From assembly GCF_042477335.2 (NCBI RefSeq), contig NC_091248.1, forward strand, positions 114,480,501-114,544,500: a DNA stretch of 64,000 nt, in the 5' to 3' direction. The translations under genes were made by a program, and so were the position numbers. Below the pieces are notes generated by a model, which saw only the letters and a list, made by a program, of their open reading frames with translations, made no database searches and was not told where the DNA came from. Origin of the DNA: Ovis canadensis. Its lineage: Eukaryota; Chordata; Mammalia; Artiodactyla; Bovidae. The stretch's first letter is position 1, and each line of letters opens with the position of its first letter. Of this stretch, positions 9,421 through 21,893 are shown piece by piece.

Positions 9421-10506
9421 GTTGTTCAGTTGCTAAGTTGTGTCTGACTCTTCGCAACCCCCATGGACTGCCACATGCCAGCCTTCCCCATCCTTCATGA
9501 TCTCCTGGAGTCTGTCACTGTTTCCATTATTATTTTTTTTCCTGTCTATTGGCCAGGAAGTGATGGGATTGGATGCCATAATCCAATTAGTTTTTTGAAT
9601 GTTGAGCTCTAAGCCTGCTTTTTTACTCTTCTCTTTCATTTTCATCAAGAGGCTCTTTAGTTTCTCTTAGCTTTTTGCCATTAGAGTAATGCAGTCTACG
9701 TATGTGAAGTTATTGATATTTCTCCTGGCAATCTTGATTCCAGCTTGTGATTCATCTAGCTTGGCATTTCACATGATGTACTGTGCATACAAGTTAAATA
9801 AGCAGGGTGACAACATACAGCCTTGACATACTCCTTTCCCAATTTTGAAGCAGTCTGTTGTTTCATGTCTGGTTCTAAACTGTTGTTTCTTGACCTGCAT
9901 ACAGGTTTCTCAGGAAGCAGATGAGGTGGTCTGGTATTCCCATCTCTTTAAGAATTTTCCACAGTTTATTGTGATCCACACAGTCAAAGGCTTTAGCATA
10001 GTCAATGAAGCAGAAGTAGATGTTTTTCTGGAATTTCATTGCTTTCTCTATGATCCAATGAATGTTAGCAATTTGGTCTCTGGTTCCTCTGCTTTTTCTA
10101 AGCCCATCTTGTACACCTGGAAGTTCTTAGTTCACGTACTGTTGACGCCTGAAAGTAAAAATCACTCAGTTTTGGCCAACTGTTTGCAACCTCATGGACT
10201 ATATAGTCCATGGAATTCTCCAGGCCAGAATACTAGAGTGGGTAGCCATTCCCTTCTCCAGGGGATCTTCCCAACCCAGGGGTTGAACGCATGTCTCTGG
10301 CATTGCAGGTAGATTCTTGACCAGCTGAGCCACAAGGGAAGCCCAAGAATACTGGGATGGGTAGCCTATCCCTTCTCTAGCGGATCTTCCCAACCCAGGA
10401 GGATCGCTTGTATTGCAGGCGGATTCTTTACCAACTGAGCTATCAGGGAAGGATTTTGAGCATTACCTTGCTAGCATGTGAAATAAGCACAATTGTACAG
10501 TAGTTA
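9421..10506 (-). mobile_element. BovB LINE with internal deletion and nested SINE dimer
   Basis: An antisense BovB starting at its 3' end (gttgttcagttgctaagttg). After about 9511 it jumps from the extreme 3' part to the tctgtcactgtttccatt region, so several hundred bases of the C-terminal part are missing. It then runs into the reverse transcriptase (gtgatccacacagtcaaagg). A Bov-tA dimer splits it at 10149-10448, and BovB resumes with attttgagcattaccttgct. Confidence 0.9.
10149..10448 (-). mobile_element. Bov-tA dimer SINE
   Basis: An antisense element with two tRNA-like heads: one ends agccacaagggaagccc at about 10345, the other ends gagctatcagggaa at about 10448. Only one BovB-like tail is present, at the left. 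The structure matches the dimeric Bov-tA subfamily, also present in sense at 60884-61200. Confidence 0.88.
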
Positions 10507-10711
10507 AACTGGATAGGGAATGGATATGAGTGCACTGAGTGACATTTTCTCATTGACTTGAGGGTGGCTAAATACGAGCCAATCAATAGCTTTGTGCCTC
10601 AGTTTCTCCAATGGTTCAGCATTAACATCCAACTTCTTACCACCTTTTGTCTTTATTGGGAACAGTACCTTTGATACAAGAGGGGATGCTGGTTAAATAT
10701 AAGAGTGTATG

Positions 10712-10926
10712 TAGGCTTTCGTGGTGGCTTAGATGGTAAAGAACTTGCTGCAGTGCAGGAGACCCAGGTTCAGTCCCTGGGTCAGGAAGATCCCTGGGAG
10801 AAGGGAATTGGCTACTGACTCCAATATTCTTGCCTGGAGAATTCCAAGGACAGAGGAGCCTGGCGGGCTACAGTCCATGGGGGTCACAAAGAGTCGGACG
10901 TGACTCAGGGACTAACGCTTTCACTT
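10712..10926 (+). mobile_element. Bov-tA SINE
   Basis: A sense copy from ggctttcgtggtggcttaga to ggacgtgactcagggactaa. It is full-length with moderate divergence. Confidence 0.92.
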
Positions 10927-12599
10927 TCGTGCCTGGCTGACTGCATGTATTAACTACAAGTAATGATGGACCTCTTACTATGCACCTAGCATCCTTCTGG
11001 ACACAAAAGATAGAGACTTGATTAAACGTGGCTAGGGCACAGTTGGGAATGTAGACAAGTAAAAAGATGTGATGAGGGGATATGTTTTGAATCGTGGCTG
11101 CTACAGCTCAGCAAACGGTGGTTCTTATTTCTATACTCCTCCCCCTATTCCCATCATCATCTCCATGCACTGAGCTAGGCTTGGGGATACAAAGAAGAAG
11201 AAGCTGTAATTCCTTCCCTTAATTTTCTGATGACCTGGAGGGTAAGGTAGATGTGTGAATAACAATTTGTGTGTGTATGAGTTTAAGGCTGTTCTACCCA
11301 CCTGCCTTCTCGGTTGCTCCTCACAATAACCTTTTTATAGATTGCGAAACAAAAGCTCTTGGCAGTCACGTGATTTATTTTAGCCATGCCAATAGTAAAA
11401 GCAAAACCAGAATTCAAGCCCAGGACATTTTGATGCCAAAGTCTGAGCTGGTCTGTCTTAACAGAGTTGATGGCCCATGTTTGTCAACTGAATATTCATT
11501 CATGGGACGTATGTGAATATTTCCAGAATAGGCAGAACAGGGTGCATAAGAGGTGCTTAAAAGATTTTAAAAGAATATCTGGATTTTTTTCCCTCCTGCA
11601 ATGTGTGTATAAAGGAAAGGGAGAGAAAACAGCAGCTAAAAAACATATTCTGTGAATCAGTAGCAGGGAAAGACATAGACTCAAAGGCTCTAGATTTTGG
11701 AATGACTTGAATTGCCAGATGATGATTTCAGAACTGACAGTTGAAAACTTTTTTTTCTGTTTTGATGGTTTGAGTCTATTGTCCTTACTTTTAGCTTATA
11801 CTCTACAAGATAATCTCCTCTTTGTTTTGTATTAAGGACTTGTATTTGGGTGAGTGACAGGGAAGCCGAGGTGGGCAGACAGCAGAGAGGCAAGGATAGG
11901 AAAGAGCTGGTGGCTCCTTTCCTTTCTTAAGAGTATTTGACGAAAGCTGCGCACCCTCTGGCTGTCTTGTCTGTCCAGGGCCTCATAAAATAGGTTAGCA
12001 AATTCTGGAGTAACAGTCTTTCCACTCAAAGGAAAACTGCTTTTTTTATATTGTAAAAAATAACCTATGTTCCTTGAAAAAAAAAAAAAGACAAAGAGAG
12101 GTATAAAGAAAACAAATATCATTTCTTATTCTGTTGCCATGAGACGCACACATACTGTACCCACACATTATAAAAATGGAATCATACTGGTAATAGACAC
12201 CACTTGGGCGCATGCTTGCATATGTGTACAATAATTTTTCTTATGCTGGGAACATCCCAATAATCAGTGTTGAGTGAGTCTCATATAAACATAAAATAAC
12301 ATGTTTATGTTATTTGCTGAACCAAAGCTGATTGGTTTTGATATAGACATCTCAGCCAATCTAGACCAACTTTAAAACTTTGGAAATTTTTTTCTGCTGA
12401 GGTCTCCAAAACTATGCGGGTTTCTGACCTTTCTTTGTTTTCACTTGTCTTATTCTTTCTTCACCCATGAAATAGCCCAGCGTATTTCCAGTAAACTCCC
12501 TTCTCCCTCATCATCCCTCCTCCCATCACTTCCCCTTCCCTTCCTTCTTCGGTCTCTTAGCTTATGCTGCTAGAATCAGCTCCTCTTGCTTACAACCTG
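10927..12599. other. No recognised gene; possible short L2 relic
   Basis: Mostly unassigned DNA. The block ctgagctaggcttggggata at about 11170 resembles the antisense end of an L2 LINE (call about 0.4). A poly-A run lies at 12077-12090. Frames of 61-96 codons on both strands are mirror or chance frames. Confidence 0.45.
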
Positions 12600-13006
12600 A
12601 AGAAATTTAATAAATACAACATTATATTGGCTGCTCTGTAACGTTTTGCACTTAATAACATGTTATAGGCATTTTCCCATGTCAATAAATGTAAAGTCAA
12701 AGATTCATGTGTAATGGCAGCATGGTGTTCCACTATATAGATGGACCACAACTTGTGGAACTAAAATGAAATAGTTTTCAGCTGTCAATTCTGAATTTAT
12801 TATCTAGGGACTAAAAGTTACTATTTTGGCTTTTATAGCTATACTGCTATACAAACATTATTGTATATGCATCTGTTTGTACTTATTTCATTATTTATTT
12901 CCTTATGACAAATTCCAGAAATGAAATGAATAGGTCAAAGTGTTTTTACATTTTCAAATATTATACATATTACCCAGATTGCTCTCCAGAAAAGTTGCAC
13001 CAGTTT
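12600..13006 (-). mobile_element. L1 3' end fragment (L1M type)
   Basis: Antisense L1 3' region with ggcattttcccatgtcaata, gcatggtgttccactatata and ttgctctccagaaaagttgc in the canonical order. It is cut at the right by BovB at about 13007. Confidence 0.8.
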
Positions 13007-13418
13007 CAGTTCAGTTCAGTTCAGTCGCTCAGTCGTGTCTGACTCTTTGCGACCCCATGAATCGCAGCAGGCCAGGCCTCCCTGTCCATCACCAACTCCC
13101 GGAGTTCACTCAGATTCACGTCCATCGAGTCAGTGATGCCATCCAGCCATCTCATCCTCGGTCGTCCCCTTCTCCTCCTGCCCCCAATCCCTCCCAGCAT
13201 CAGAGTCTTTTCCAATGAGTCAACTCATTGCATGAGGTGGCCAAAGTACTGGAGTTTCAGCTTTAGCATCATTCCTTCCAAAGAAATCCCAGGGCTGATC
13301 TCCTTCGGAATGGACTCGTTGGATCTCCTTGCAGTCCAAGGGACTCTCAAGAGTCTTCTCCAACACCACAGTTCAAAAGCATCAATTCTTTGGCGCTCAG
13401 CCTTCTTCACATTATCAA
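13007..13418 (-). mobile_element. BovB LINE 3' end
   Basis: An antisense, 5'-truncated copy beginning with the repeated tail agttcagttcagttcagtcg and ending near ggcgctcagccttcttcac. Divergence is low and several CpGs survive (gaatcgcagcag, ccatcgagtcag), so this is one of the younger BovB copies here. Confidence 0.94.
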
Positions 13419-13599
13419 TAATAGAATTTGAGCAACCAGAGTAGGTATCACAATTCTTCCCATTCATTGATAAGCTTTTGAGAAATTACTCAAAAGATGG
13501 CAATATGATTTATACTTTGTGTACAATATTTCTCCTGAAGAAGTTTCAAGGAGAACAAGAGCTATAAAGAAGATTCAAAACTCACCCCAAATCCAGTAT

Positions 13600-15115
13600 C
13601 AATTTGCGTCAACTTCCTTTCCAATATCTCTTTATGCACAGATAAATAGAATATATATATAACTTTAGATAAATAGGAAATTATCTTTAAGAAATAAAAT
13701 ATAGAAAATATCAGAAATAGTCAGTGTAGATAACCCTTCCCAACCCTTCTCTCTCATTAGTGGTAGCCACTGTCTTTACTGTGGTATTAATACTTCTAAT
13801 GCTTGTTTCTAAACCATAATTATAGGTGTATAACCATAAGTAATATATGCTGTTATTTTACCTATTTAAAAATTTTATATAAATTATATGCTGTATCACA
13901 CGGCAATTTGGTTTGCTCATCCAACACTGTTTCTGAGATTTATCTGTGTTGACAGATGGAGCTCCAATGCATTCCTTTTAACTACTATAGACTATTCTGT
14001 TGTTTTAGCTTATTCCAAGTTCTAAAAAAGTCTGTTTTCTATTATTTATTGATACTTAGAAACTCTTTGTATATTGTGTATACTTGTTATTCATATTGCA
14101 GATGTTTTTCCCATGTATAGTCTATCTTTTCACTGTATTTTGTTTTTATTTGAACAAGTTCATTGCATTCTAATGTAAAATCTGTGAATGTTTTTCTTCA
14201 TGATTTATTTTGTCTTATTTTGCTATATTTTCTTCTGAAAGTTTCAACAGTTTGTTTTTCACATGTAGGTTTTTAAATCCATCTGAAGTTGACTTTTGTG
14301 AATAGTCGCAAAAGTGACTTTAGATGACTAGTTGTCCCAGCTCCTACTGGTTAGTCCATCTTATCCCCATTGATCGGAAGAGCCAGGCCTATCATGTGTC
14401 AGGTCTGTGTCTGTACTTCTATTTGTTCTGTTGGTCTAGCTCATATCTCACTGTTTTAATTACTATAATTTTATAAGTCTGATATCTGATAGAGTAAATC
14501 TTTCCTACTATTTTTTTCAAAACAATCCTAACTATACTGGCCCATTGTATTTTCTTGTGAATTTTAGAAAGAACTTATCTAATTCTATGATTTTGATTGA
14601 ATTGTGTTGCATAGAATTGACATCTTTAAGATACTGAGTCCGTTAATAAGCGTGGTTAATATATCTCTGTAATTAGGAATTTTATGTTTGCTGACTATAC
14701 ATCATGATTTTTTTCATTTCATATATATTTTGTTATATGTCTTCCCACTAAGGATCTTACCATTTTTATGACTGCTTAAATGAAATCCTGTTTCAAATGA
14801 ATATTTTCTAATTTGTTATTGGTGTATCTATCGGAAAGCCATTGATCTTACACCCAATATTAAAGTGAATTTTCCCACTAAATATCATTGAGTATACATA
14901 GATTCTATTTTATTTTCTTAACAATCTTAACATCTGCAAACAAAGATAGTTTTTTCTTCCTTTCCAGTTCTTATTCTGTTTCTTGCAAGAATATCTTTTA
15001 AGGATGCCTTCTTGCATTAGCTGGAACCTACAGTCAGTACTGAATGACAGATGTGATAATGGAATCATTGTGCTACTCCTGACCTAAATGGACTTTGTGA
15101 CTTTAAGGGTTTTTA
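13600..15115 (-). mobile_element. Long L1 relic (3' UTR into ORF2), antisense
   Basis: An A+T-rich stretch that follows an old L1 in reverse. Recognisable blocks include tttgtatattgtgtatactt near 14070, ttttaaatccatctgaagtt near 14272, ttctgttggtctagctcata near 14424 and tagctggaacctacagtcag near 15019. It is highly decayed with stops in all frames. I saw nothing definite in 13419-13599. Confidence 0.75.
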
Positions 15116-15129
15116 TTTTCAATTTTTAA

Positions 15130-15355
15130 TTTTTATTTTTTTAGCTTTTAAATCTTGTTAATTTAAAATTTTGACTAATTAATTTATTTAAAGCTCTGAA
15201 TTGCCCTCTAAGAACAACCTAAACTGTACCCAGAGCTTTTAAAATGAATGATTTTCATTGCAGTTCAGGTCAAAATATTTTACTGTTTCATTGATAATTC
15301 TCTGTGTAATCTATGCATGATTTAAGAGTACATTTCAAGTTTTTAAACGTAAGAG
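15130..15355 (-). mobile_element. L1 ORF2 fragment, antisense
   Basis: A reverse-complement ORF2 segment (gaattgccctctaagaacaa, tcaaaatattttactgtttc). It is not contiguous in L1 coordinates with 13600-15115, so either a deletion or a separate insertion is implied. Confidence 0.6.
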
Positions 15356-15374
15356 CTGTAATTTTTAAAAAATT

Positions 15375-15720
15375 ATATTTTGGGCCTTGAAAGAACTCTC
15401 GGGTCATATAACAGTCTTGAGATTACAAGGAGCGTGCTTTCCTGACCAGTGTGATTAAACTAAAAATCAACCACGAAAACAATAGCAAAAAAGGACTTAA
15501 AATCCTTTATATTTGGAAATCAAGAACACTCTCCTGAATAATTCATGCATACAAAATAATCAGAGTGAAAATTTAAAAATATTTTGAACTGGATTTTAAT
15601 GAAAGTTTGGCAGATCAAACTTGTGGATGCAGCTGAAGCCTTGCTTTAAGGAGAGTTTCTAGCACTAAAACACCGGTTTTAAAAAAGAAGCCTAAGAAGT
15701 AATAAGCTGTATCAGCCACC
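15375..15720 (+). mobile_element. L1 ORF2 fragment, sense
   Basis: A sense ORF2 segment with tatatttggaaatcaagaac, aatattttgaactggatttt and gtggatgcagctgaagcctt. It overlaps in L1 coordinates with the antisense piece at 15130-15355, making a loose inverted repeat. Confidence 0.65.
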
Positions 15721-16117
15721 TCCAGAAGCTGAAAGCAGCAGTGGTGGCAACAAATACCAGTATTCACTAATGATATCTGTAGGGTCATCTTCAATGAAGA
15801 TTCATGTTTGTTTATTTTCATGCTGTCTTCTCATCTAGTTTTATGATTATTGCTGATGCTTTCCATCTGATCTATCAAGTTCCTATCCAGAATCAAGTCT
15901 TATGATGGTATTTTGGGGTTCCTGCTCCATAGAAATGTTGGGGATGATACAGATGAAACAGCTTAATTCCCAGTCTTGAGGTTCTGGCTTTGTCCCAGGC
16001 AGCAGGTCGATGACAGTTTCTCAGCTTCTTTTCACAGGCAGTAAACCCTCATCTCCTCCATCCCCAGGTCCCTTCCCCAGTCCTGGTTCCAACAGTGAAT
16101 GTGAGGCCAGCCCCTTC
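15721..16117. other. No recognised gene or repeat
   Basis: Unassigned DNA between L1 and an MLT1 LTR. Confidence 0.5.
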
Positions 16118-16495
16118 TGCTATGGCCTGAACGTTTGTGCCCCTCGCCAAAGTCCTATGTTGAAGTGTAGCCACTGGTGTGACTTTCTTGGAGATGGGCC
16201 CTCCAAGTAGCAGGTTAAGTGAGGTCCGAGGGGTGGAGCTCTTATAAGAGGAGATGCCAGGGCACGCTCTCCCATCTCTCTCCTTCTCTCTGCTTGCACA
16301 GAGGAGGGGGTCCTGTGAGGACACGTGAGAAGGTGGCTAATTCAAGGCAGGAAGAGAGTTCTCAGCAGAAACTGAACCCCTATTGGATTTTGATGTGGGA
16401 CTTCCAGCCTCTAGAACAAAGTGGCCTTCTGTTGTTCAAGCTGCCTAGTCTCTGGTACTTTGTTATGGAGCCTGGGCAGGCTGACACACCTTCCT
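16118..16495 (+). mobile_element. MLT1-type (ERVL-MaLR) LTR
   Basis: The segment follows an MLT1 LTR in sense. It starts ctatggcctgaacgtttgtg, passes gagctcttataagaggaga and ctgtgaggacacgtgagaag, and ends ctggtactttgttatggagc. It is a solo LTR without internal sequence. The 108-codon frame across it is not a gene. Confidence 0.8.
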
Positions 16496-16707
16496 TCAGA
16501 GTGACCAAACCATTTGCTGCCCTTGCCTGCTTTGTGGCTCAGTAGCCTGTATCCTTTCTTTAGTTCTGATCGTTTTGCCTGAACTGCTCCATGGAGATGC
16601 TTATTTTTAAGTCCAACTATGACTTGCAGGTTTTTTTGTTTGTTTCATATATTTTATCAACTGTGAGGTGAGCTCAGAGTATGGACATACTGTTTAAGAT
16701 CCTTCAT

Positions 16708-16915
16708 GTGGGGACTTCTGTAGTGGTCCAGTGGTTAAGAATCTACCTTCCAATGCAGGAGATGTGAGTTCGATCCCTGGTCAGGGAACTAAAATCCCAC
16801 ACACCATGGAGGAACTGAGATGCCAGCTAAGATCTGTGCACCACAACCAAAGATCCCGTGTGACACAACTAAGGCCTGGTGCAGACAAATAAATAAATAT
16901 TTTAAAATATACATG
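16708..16915 (+). mobile_element. CHR-type cetartiodactyl SINE
   Basis: A sense copy from ggggacttctgtagtggtcc through gttcgatccctggtcaggga to an (AAAT)n tail at about 16888-16903. The tRNA-like box B is well kept. Confidence 0.88.
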
Positions 16916-17805
16916 TATACTGGTTTTTAAAAAAGATCCTTCATGTGTTCGAGTAAGAAAGAATCACAAGGAAACAGATGTGCCATTTAATTTTGCCCTA
17001 GAAATTAGTAAGGGGCAGTGGCCTGACTACATTGCTCTTTTTCTCTCTTATGGGCACAAGTGTTTGGAATCAGCTAGTTACTCCTTGATAGTGACTGAAC
17101 AGTCAAGGTTCACTATGGACCTGTATTTCCCAGATCATTCAGGGGGACGGCTCTCAGCCATTCCTTCCCCTTTCTTCACCTCCCAGTCTGTTCATCAAGG
17201 CATCTCTCCAACCACAGCTCACTCCAGCTCTTTGTGTGTCTCTTCCCACATTACCACCAACTCCAAGCTCCACCCTCCCAAACACAAGCGGCAAAGTGGC
17301 ATCTTTATGTACCGAAATGAGATGCAAGTTGAAAAACAGAGCAATAGTGAAGTATTGTTTGTGGATGTGAATGTCTGTGTGTACGTGTGTTTATTTAACA
17401 TCACTGCCTTTGAAGTGCGAGATTATGTTACTGATGTAGCGCATGTAGGGCAGATGAGCCTGGACATGATATGTGACTGTTGGTTCCCTCCCTCTGCTCA
17501 CCCATTGGTGCTTCTTAGCTTGTAGATGTAGACTGTTACTTGCAGGCCCTGTAGTCATTTGTGATTCTGCCTTTCAGGCTTAAAGCAGAACTGGAGCTTT
17601 TTCTTCACAATACCTTCTTTCTTTCTCAGCACTATTGGATTACATAGTCATGTCTGTGATTTTTAGCCTGTGGCTTTAGAGTTTGACAACCAAAAATCAA
17701 ATGGAACAAGTGGCTTCAGATAAGATTCTTTTGAGTCCCCAGGGGCTGTGTAAGAAGGTGGAAATGTGACGGACTTTGATGTTGCGCAAATCTTATTTGT
17801 CCATC
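16916..17805 (+). other. Non-repeat stretch with a 181-codon open frame
   Basis: The plus frame 16980-17525 starts at an ATG (MPFNFALEISKGQW) and is the longest open frame here outside any repeat I recognise. It has a hydrophobic stretch (FVDVNVCVYVCLFNI) but no recognised domain. No splice or promoter context is clear. A (GT)-rich patch at about 17357-17392 explains the valine-cysteine run. I treat it as probable chance and do not call a gene. Confidence 0.3.
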
Positions 17806-17968
17806 CATTAGCTGTGTGGCCTTGGACAAGGTCTGTGAGCTTAACCTCTGTGAGTTCACCTGTAACATAGGCCTTATACTACACACTTCGCCAGATTAGT
17901 GTGAATATTAAATGTATGTCAAGCACCCAGCTTGTGCCTGGGATGCTCAAAGTATGTTATTAATACTT
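17806..17968 (+). mobile_element. MIR SINE relic
   Basis: Sense MIR order: tagctgtgtggccttggaca, then aacctctgtgagttcacctg, then aatattaaatgtatgtcaag and cttgtgcctgggatgctcaa. Confidence 0.85.
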
Positions 17969-20044
17969 TTCTTCCTCTCCTCCCCTGGCCCTTCAATGGC
18001 TAGGCTCCAGACCTCAGCACAGTCACCCCATTGCTCTCACCTCATCTTTCCAGGTGTCAGTGTATGACACGTGCACCCAGAAGCTTGACTGCAGTGATGT
18101 CCTCTGTTTGCATTACACCCTGGCTGCCATCTGACAGCTGTTATTCTGGTTGCATGAGTGGTTTGTCTGGTTTGTCCCCATCCTCCCTTCATTAATTCCT
18201 TGGCTAAGGAGCCATGCAGTTGTTTATGACAATATTAACTAGGAGAAAGGAAGAGATAAGTTAAAAAAGGCTCAAAGGGAAAAGGGGATTGGGTCAGAAC
18301 CTGTCGGGAGAGGGTGTGAAACTTGAAATTGCTGAACAAGGGGAACAACCCTTCTCCATGTGAGCAGGCTGACTGAGTAAGTGAGTTTCTGCTCTTACAG
18401 AATTAACTGGGTGCATGGTGTGTGGCTTGCTGTTCTGGCAAGTTTAAACCCTGGGGAAACTACAGAAAAGCTGGACTCTGTCCTTGACACGATCCCCTCT
18501 CCTCGGTTTGTGACCTTCCCTCCTCCCCCTTGTGCTGTACTCTGTGGAACCCCAATAGGCCTGGCTTCCTGGCTTCTCATAAAATTTACCTCTTCTTCCC
18601 TCAAACTGAGTAACTTCTCTCGGTACCCAGTTGTCCTACTTGCCACAGAGGACGTAGATCTGAGAAATCAATTCACAACTAGGTTTCTTTCTATAGTGTT
18701 GTTTGTAAACTCTTCCAGAGGCATTTGCATTTTAAAAGAACTGCTTCTAAATGGAATGATACATTTCACTGGGCTATTCCGTACTAATCGTAAAAAGAAT
18801 TAGGAGTATGCTGTGATTGCTTTAAAAAGGTTGCATTAATAGGAAAACAGTGTAAAGCTTGGAAGAGGTGTAAATCCCAGCCTGACTCCTTTGGGATCAG
18901 ACACTTCCCTTAGAGTTGTTACATATGGTCTTAGATTCCTTGCTGTAAGAAACACCTAGACATAATGGGATACATCTGGATCAATGAAGAGTAAAGAGAG
19001 ATTCGGCAAGGCCTGGAGAACTGCCTCCTGCTCCTGTGAAAGATAGACTAGTTCAATAACGTATTGCCAAGAGGCAGGGCTAAGACCCTTGGGTGAAATG
19101 TATAGGAAGATTTTTTTTCCCCAGTGAAAAAGATGGTTGTTCTTTGAATCAGAAGAGCCCAGAGGTGCTATGGACTGTGAGAAGGAGGAGCTTTCAAGGA
19201 GGTTCTAGCCCACATGAGTAATCTGATCCATTCTCCTTCCTGGCTTTTCCAGCCCAAACTGTCAAAAGCTCTCCATAAGCGAAATCCTGGAGATAAGCCT
19301 GTGGGTGGTGTAACTTTTTCTAGTAGGGAAGATTCCCAGGGATTTATATCATTTACTCCAGGCAAGTGCAAGGCTGAGCCTTGAACAGGGCTGGTCTTAT
19401 CTGGAAGAGGGAAAAGAAGTGACTGCCAGGGGCAAGGATTATTTATTCCCCACGTTCACATAACAACCCAGCTGTGGGAAATGGACATTTCATTTATTTG
19501 TTGTGATGGCAACTCTGTAGACTCCCAAATGTTTATGAGTATGAATCATTTTTATTTCATCTCTGTGGGCTTAGTCTCTAGCAAGATAAGGAGGCATCTT
19601 GCTCAAAGATGTGCTGTTTAAGTGATGGAATAAATTTAAAATTTTTGAGGGTCAAGTTATTTTTACTTTTGACTCCAGACAAGCTCTCTCTTCCAAAGAA
19701 ACCTAATCTGAAAGGTTTATATAAGGTATTCAAGGTTCTTTGGATCTTATGCAAACCTGAGTCAGTCTTACTCAGGTGAGTCTGTAGGTATAGTAGAGCT
19801 TTGAGAATTACATTTTCTATAAACTAGCAAGAAATGAGAGAAAACAGTACTTGATATGCACTTGGGACTCTTACAGTCTAGAAACTTAGAAGTCAGTGTT
19901 GTTTTATGGGCAATATTTCAAGCTCCATATAAACAATTGTGTTCTTTTCCTACTTCTTTCTTGTTAGAGTTATTTCTTTCAAGAATTGAAATTGAAATTT
20001 ATCCATTATTTACCAGAATTAAGCTTTCTGAAGTGCTCGTCGGC
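17969..20044. other. Largest quiet stretch; no recognised gene or repeat
   Basis: About 2 kb without a recognisable transposon, unusual for this window. A 140-codon plus frame (18381-18803) and smaller mirror frames have no domain features. Such repeat-free stretches can hold regulatory DNA, but nothing in the sequence proves that here. Confidence 0.5.
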
Positions 20045-20255
20045 CTTTCCTGATGGCTCAGCAGTAAAGAATCTGCCTGCCCATGCAGCAGACAGGGGCT
20101 TGATCCCTGGGTCAGGAAGATCCCCTAGAGAAGGAAATGGCAATCCACTCCAGCATTCTTGTCTGGGAAATCCCATGGACAGAAGAACCTGGCGGGCTAC
20201 ATTCCATGGAGTCGCAAAGAATCGGACATGACTTAGCGACTGAGCATGTACGCAT
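20045..20255 (+). mobile_element. Bov-tA SINE
   Basis: A sense copy from ctttcctgatggctcagcag to acatgacttagcgactgagc. A short flanking duplication (tgaagtgct at about 20030 and 20252) fits a target-site duplication. Confidence 0.92.
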
Positions 20256-21679
20256 GAAGTGCTTATGACTCAAATAAACCAGACAATACGTCACGTAAAA
20301 TCACATAAAATCAAACATATGGATGTCATTACAGTTAAAATTCCCGCTTGACATTTCTGCTATCCCCAATCCTATAAATAGTACCAACAATACTGAAAAT
20401 TAAATATATTTTGCAAGTAGCAGAAGTTCTCCCTAATAAATTTTTATGGTGACTTACTGATGGAAATTGAGAATACATAAGGATAAAACAACAGATGCAT
20501 GAAATCAATATCCCTCATAATGAAAGCTCTTAGCAAGCCAGGAATAGAAAGGAACTTCTACTACCTAATAAAAACCTGTATATTCCTCTACTGAAAAGCC
20601 TATACTTCATGATGAAAGACCAAATGCTTTCTCCTTAAGATAAGGAACCAGGCTGATGTCTGTTTGCTCTCACCATTTCTGTTTAATAACCTACTAGAGG
20701 TCCTAGTTGGTGTAGTAAGGAAAGTAAAAGAAATAAAAGGCAGACTGATTAGATAAAGAAGTAAAATAGTATTTACTTCCAGGCAGTGTGATCTTTTATG
20801 TAGGAAAACCCAAGAATCTAAAAAAAAAAAAGAAAAATCTACTAGAACTAATAACTTGTATTTGCAGGTCAGAAGACTGATAAAAAGGGTAATTGTATTT
20901 CTATATACTAACAGTTGGATATTGAGAAAATTTTAAATGTCATTAATAATAGCATCAAAATTATAACATACTTAAGAGCAAATTTGGCAAAAGATGTGAA
21001 AGGCCTATACACTGAAAACTCTAAAACCGAGATGTCATATAAAAGAGAGATGTTATGTTTATGAATTAGAAGGACCGATATAGTTAAGATGTTGATTCTC
21101 CCAAAACTGATTTAGAAATCCAAAGCAAACCTAATTAAAATCCCAGCAGGCTTTTTTTGGGGTAGAAAGTGACAAGGCAATTCTAACAATCATGAGGAAA
21201 GTCAAAGAATATAGAGTAGTTAAAACAACTTTCATAAAGAAGAACAAAGCTGGAGGACTTACCTGACTTCAAACTTTCAAGTATAGTAATACGGTATGGA
21301 ATTGGCATAAAATAGACAAGTAGACAAGAATCAAGAATACAGAAATAGACTCACACGTATGTCAATACCATATGGTCAATTGATTTTCAGCAAAAGTGCC
21401 AAGACAATTCAATTGGGAAAGAGTAATCTTTCCAACAAATAGTGCTAGAAAAATTGGATAGCCATATGCAGAAAACCAAAAAACAATAAAAAAACACCTT
21501 AACCCCTACCTGACACAGCCTGTTAAAAGTAACTTGACAGTCATCATAAACCTCAATATAAGAAATGAAATGATAACATTTCCAGAAGAAAACATATGTG
21601 AAAATCTTAGTGACTTTGAGTTTGGCAAAGACTTAATAGGACACACATAAAGAAATCAATGAATTGGACATATTTAAGT

Positions 21680-21893
21680 GAAAAGTCAGTGTTAGTTGCT
21701 CAGTAGTGTCTGACTCTTTGTGACCCCATGGACTGTGGACCGCCAGGCTCCTCTGTCCATGGAATTCTTCAGGCAAGAATACTGGATTCTTGAATTCCCT
21801 TCTCCAGGGGATCTTCCCAACCCAAGGATCGAACCTGAGTCTCCTGCATTGCAGGCAGGTTCTTTACCATCTGAGCCACCAGGGAAGCCCACG
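21680..21893 (-). mobile_element. Bov-tA SINE
   Basis: A full-length antisense copy: gttgctcagtagtgtctgac at the left, agccaccagggaagccc at the right. It is nested in the L1 at 20460-22510. Confidence 0.93.

Noticed and set aside
10149..10448. Partial tandem duplication of a Bov-tA
   Set aside because: The two-head arrangement matches the known dimeric Bov-tA form and recurs in sense at 60884-61200, so it is a family structure and not a local event.
16980..17525. 181-codon open frame as a protein-coding gene
   Set aside because: No domain, no splice or promoter context, and a GT-rich patch explains part of its composition. Kept only as an open frame worth testing.
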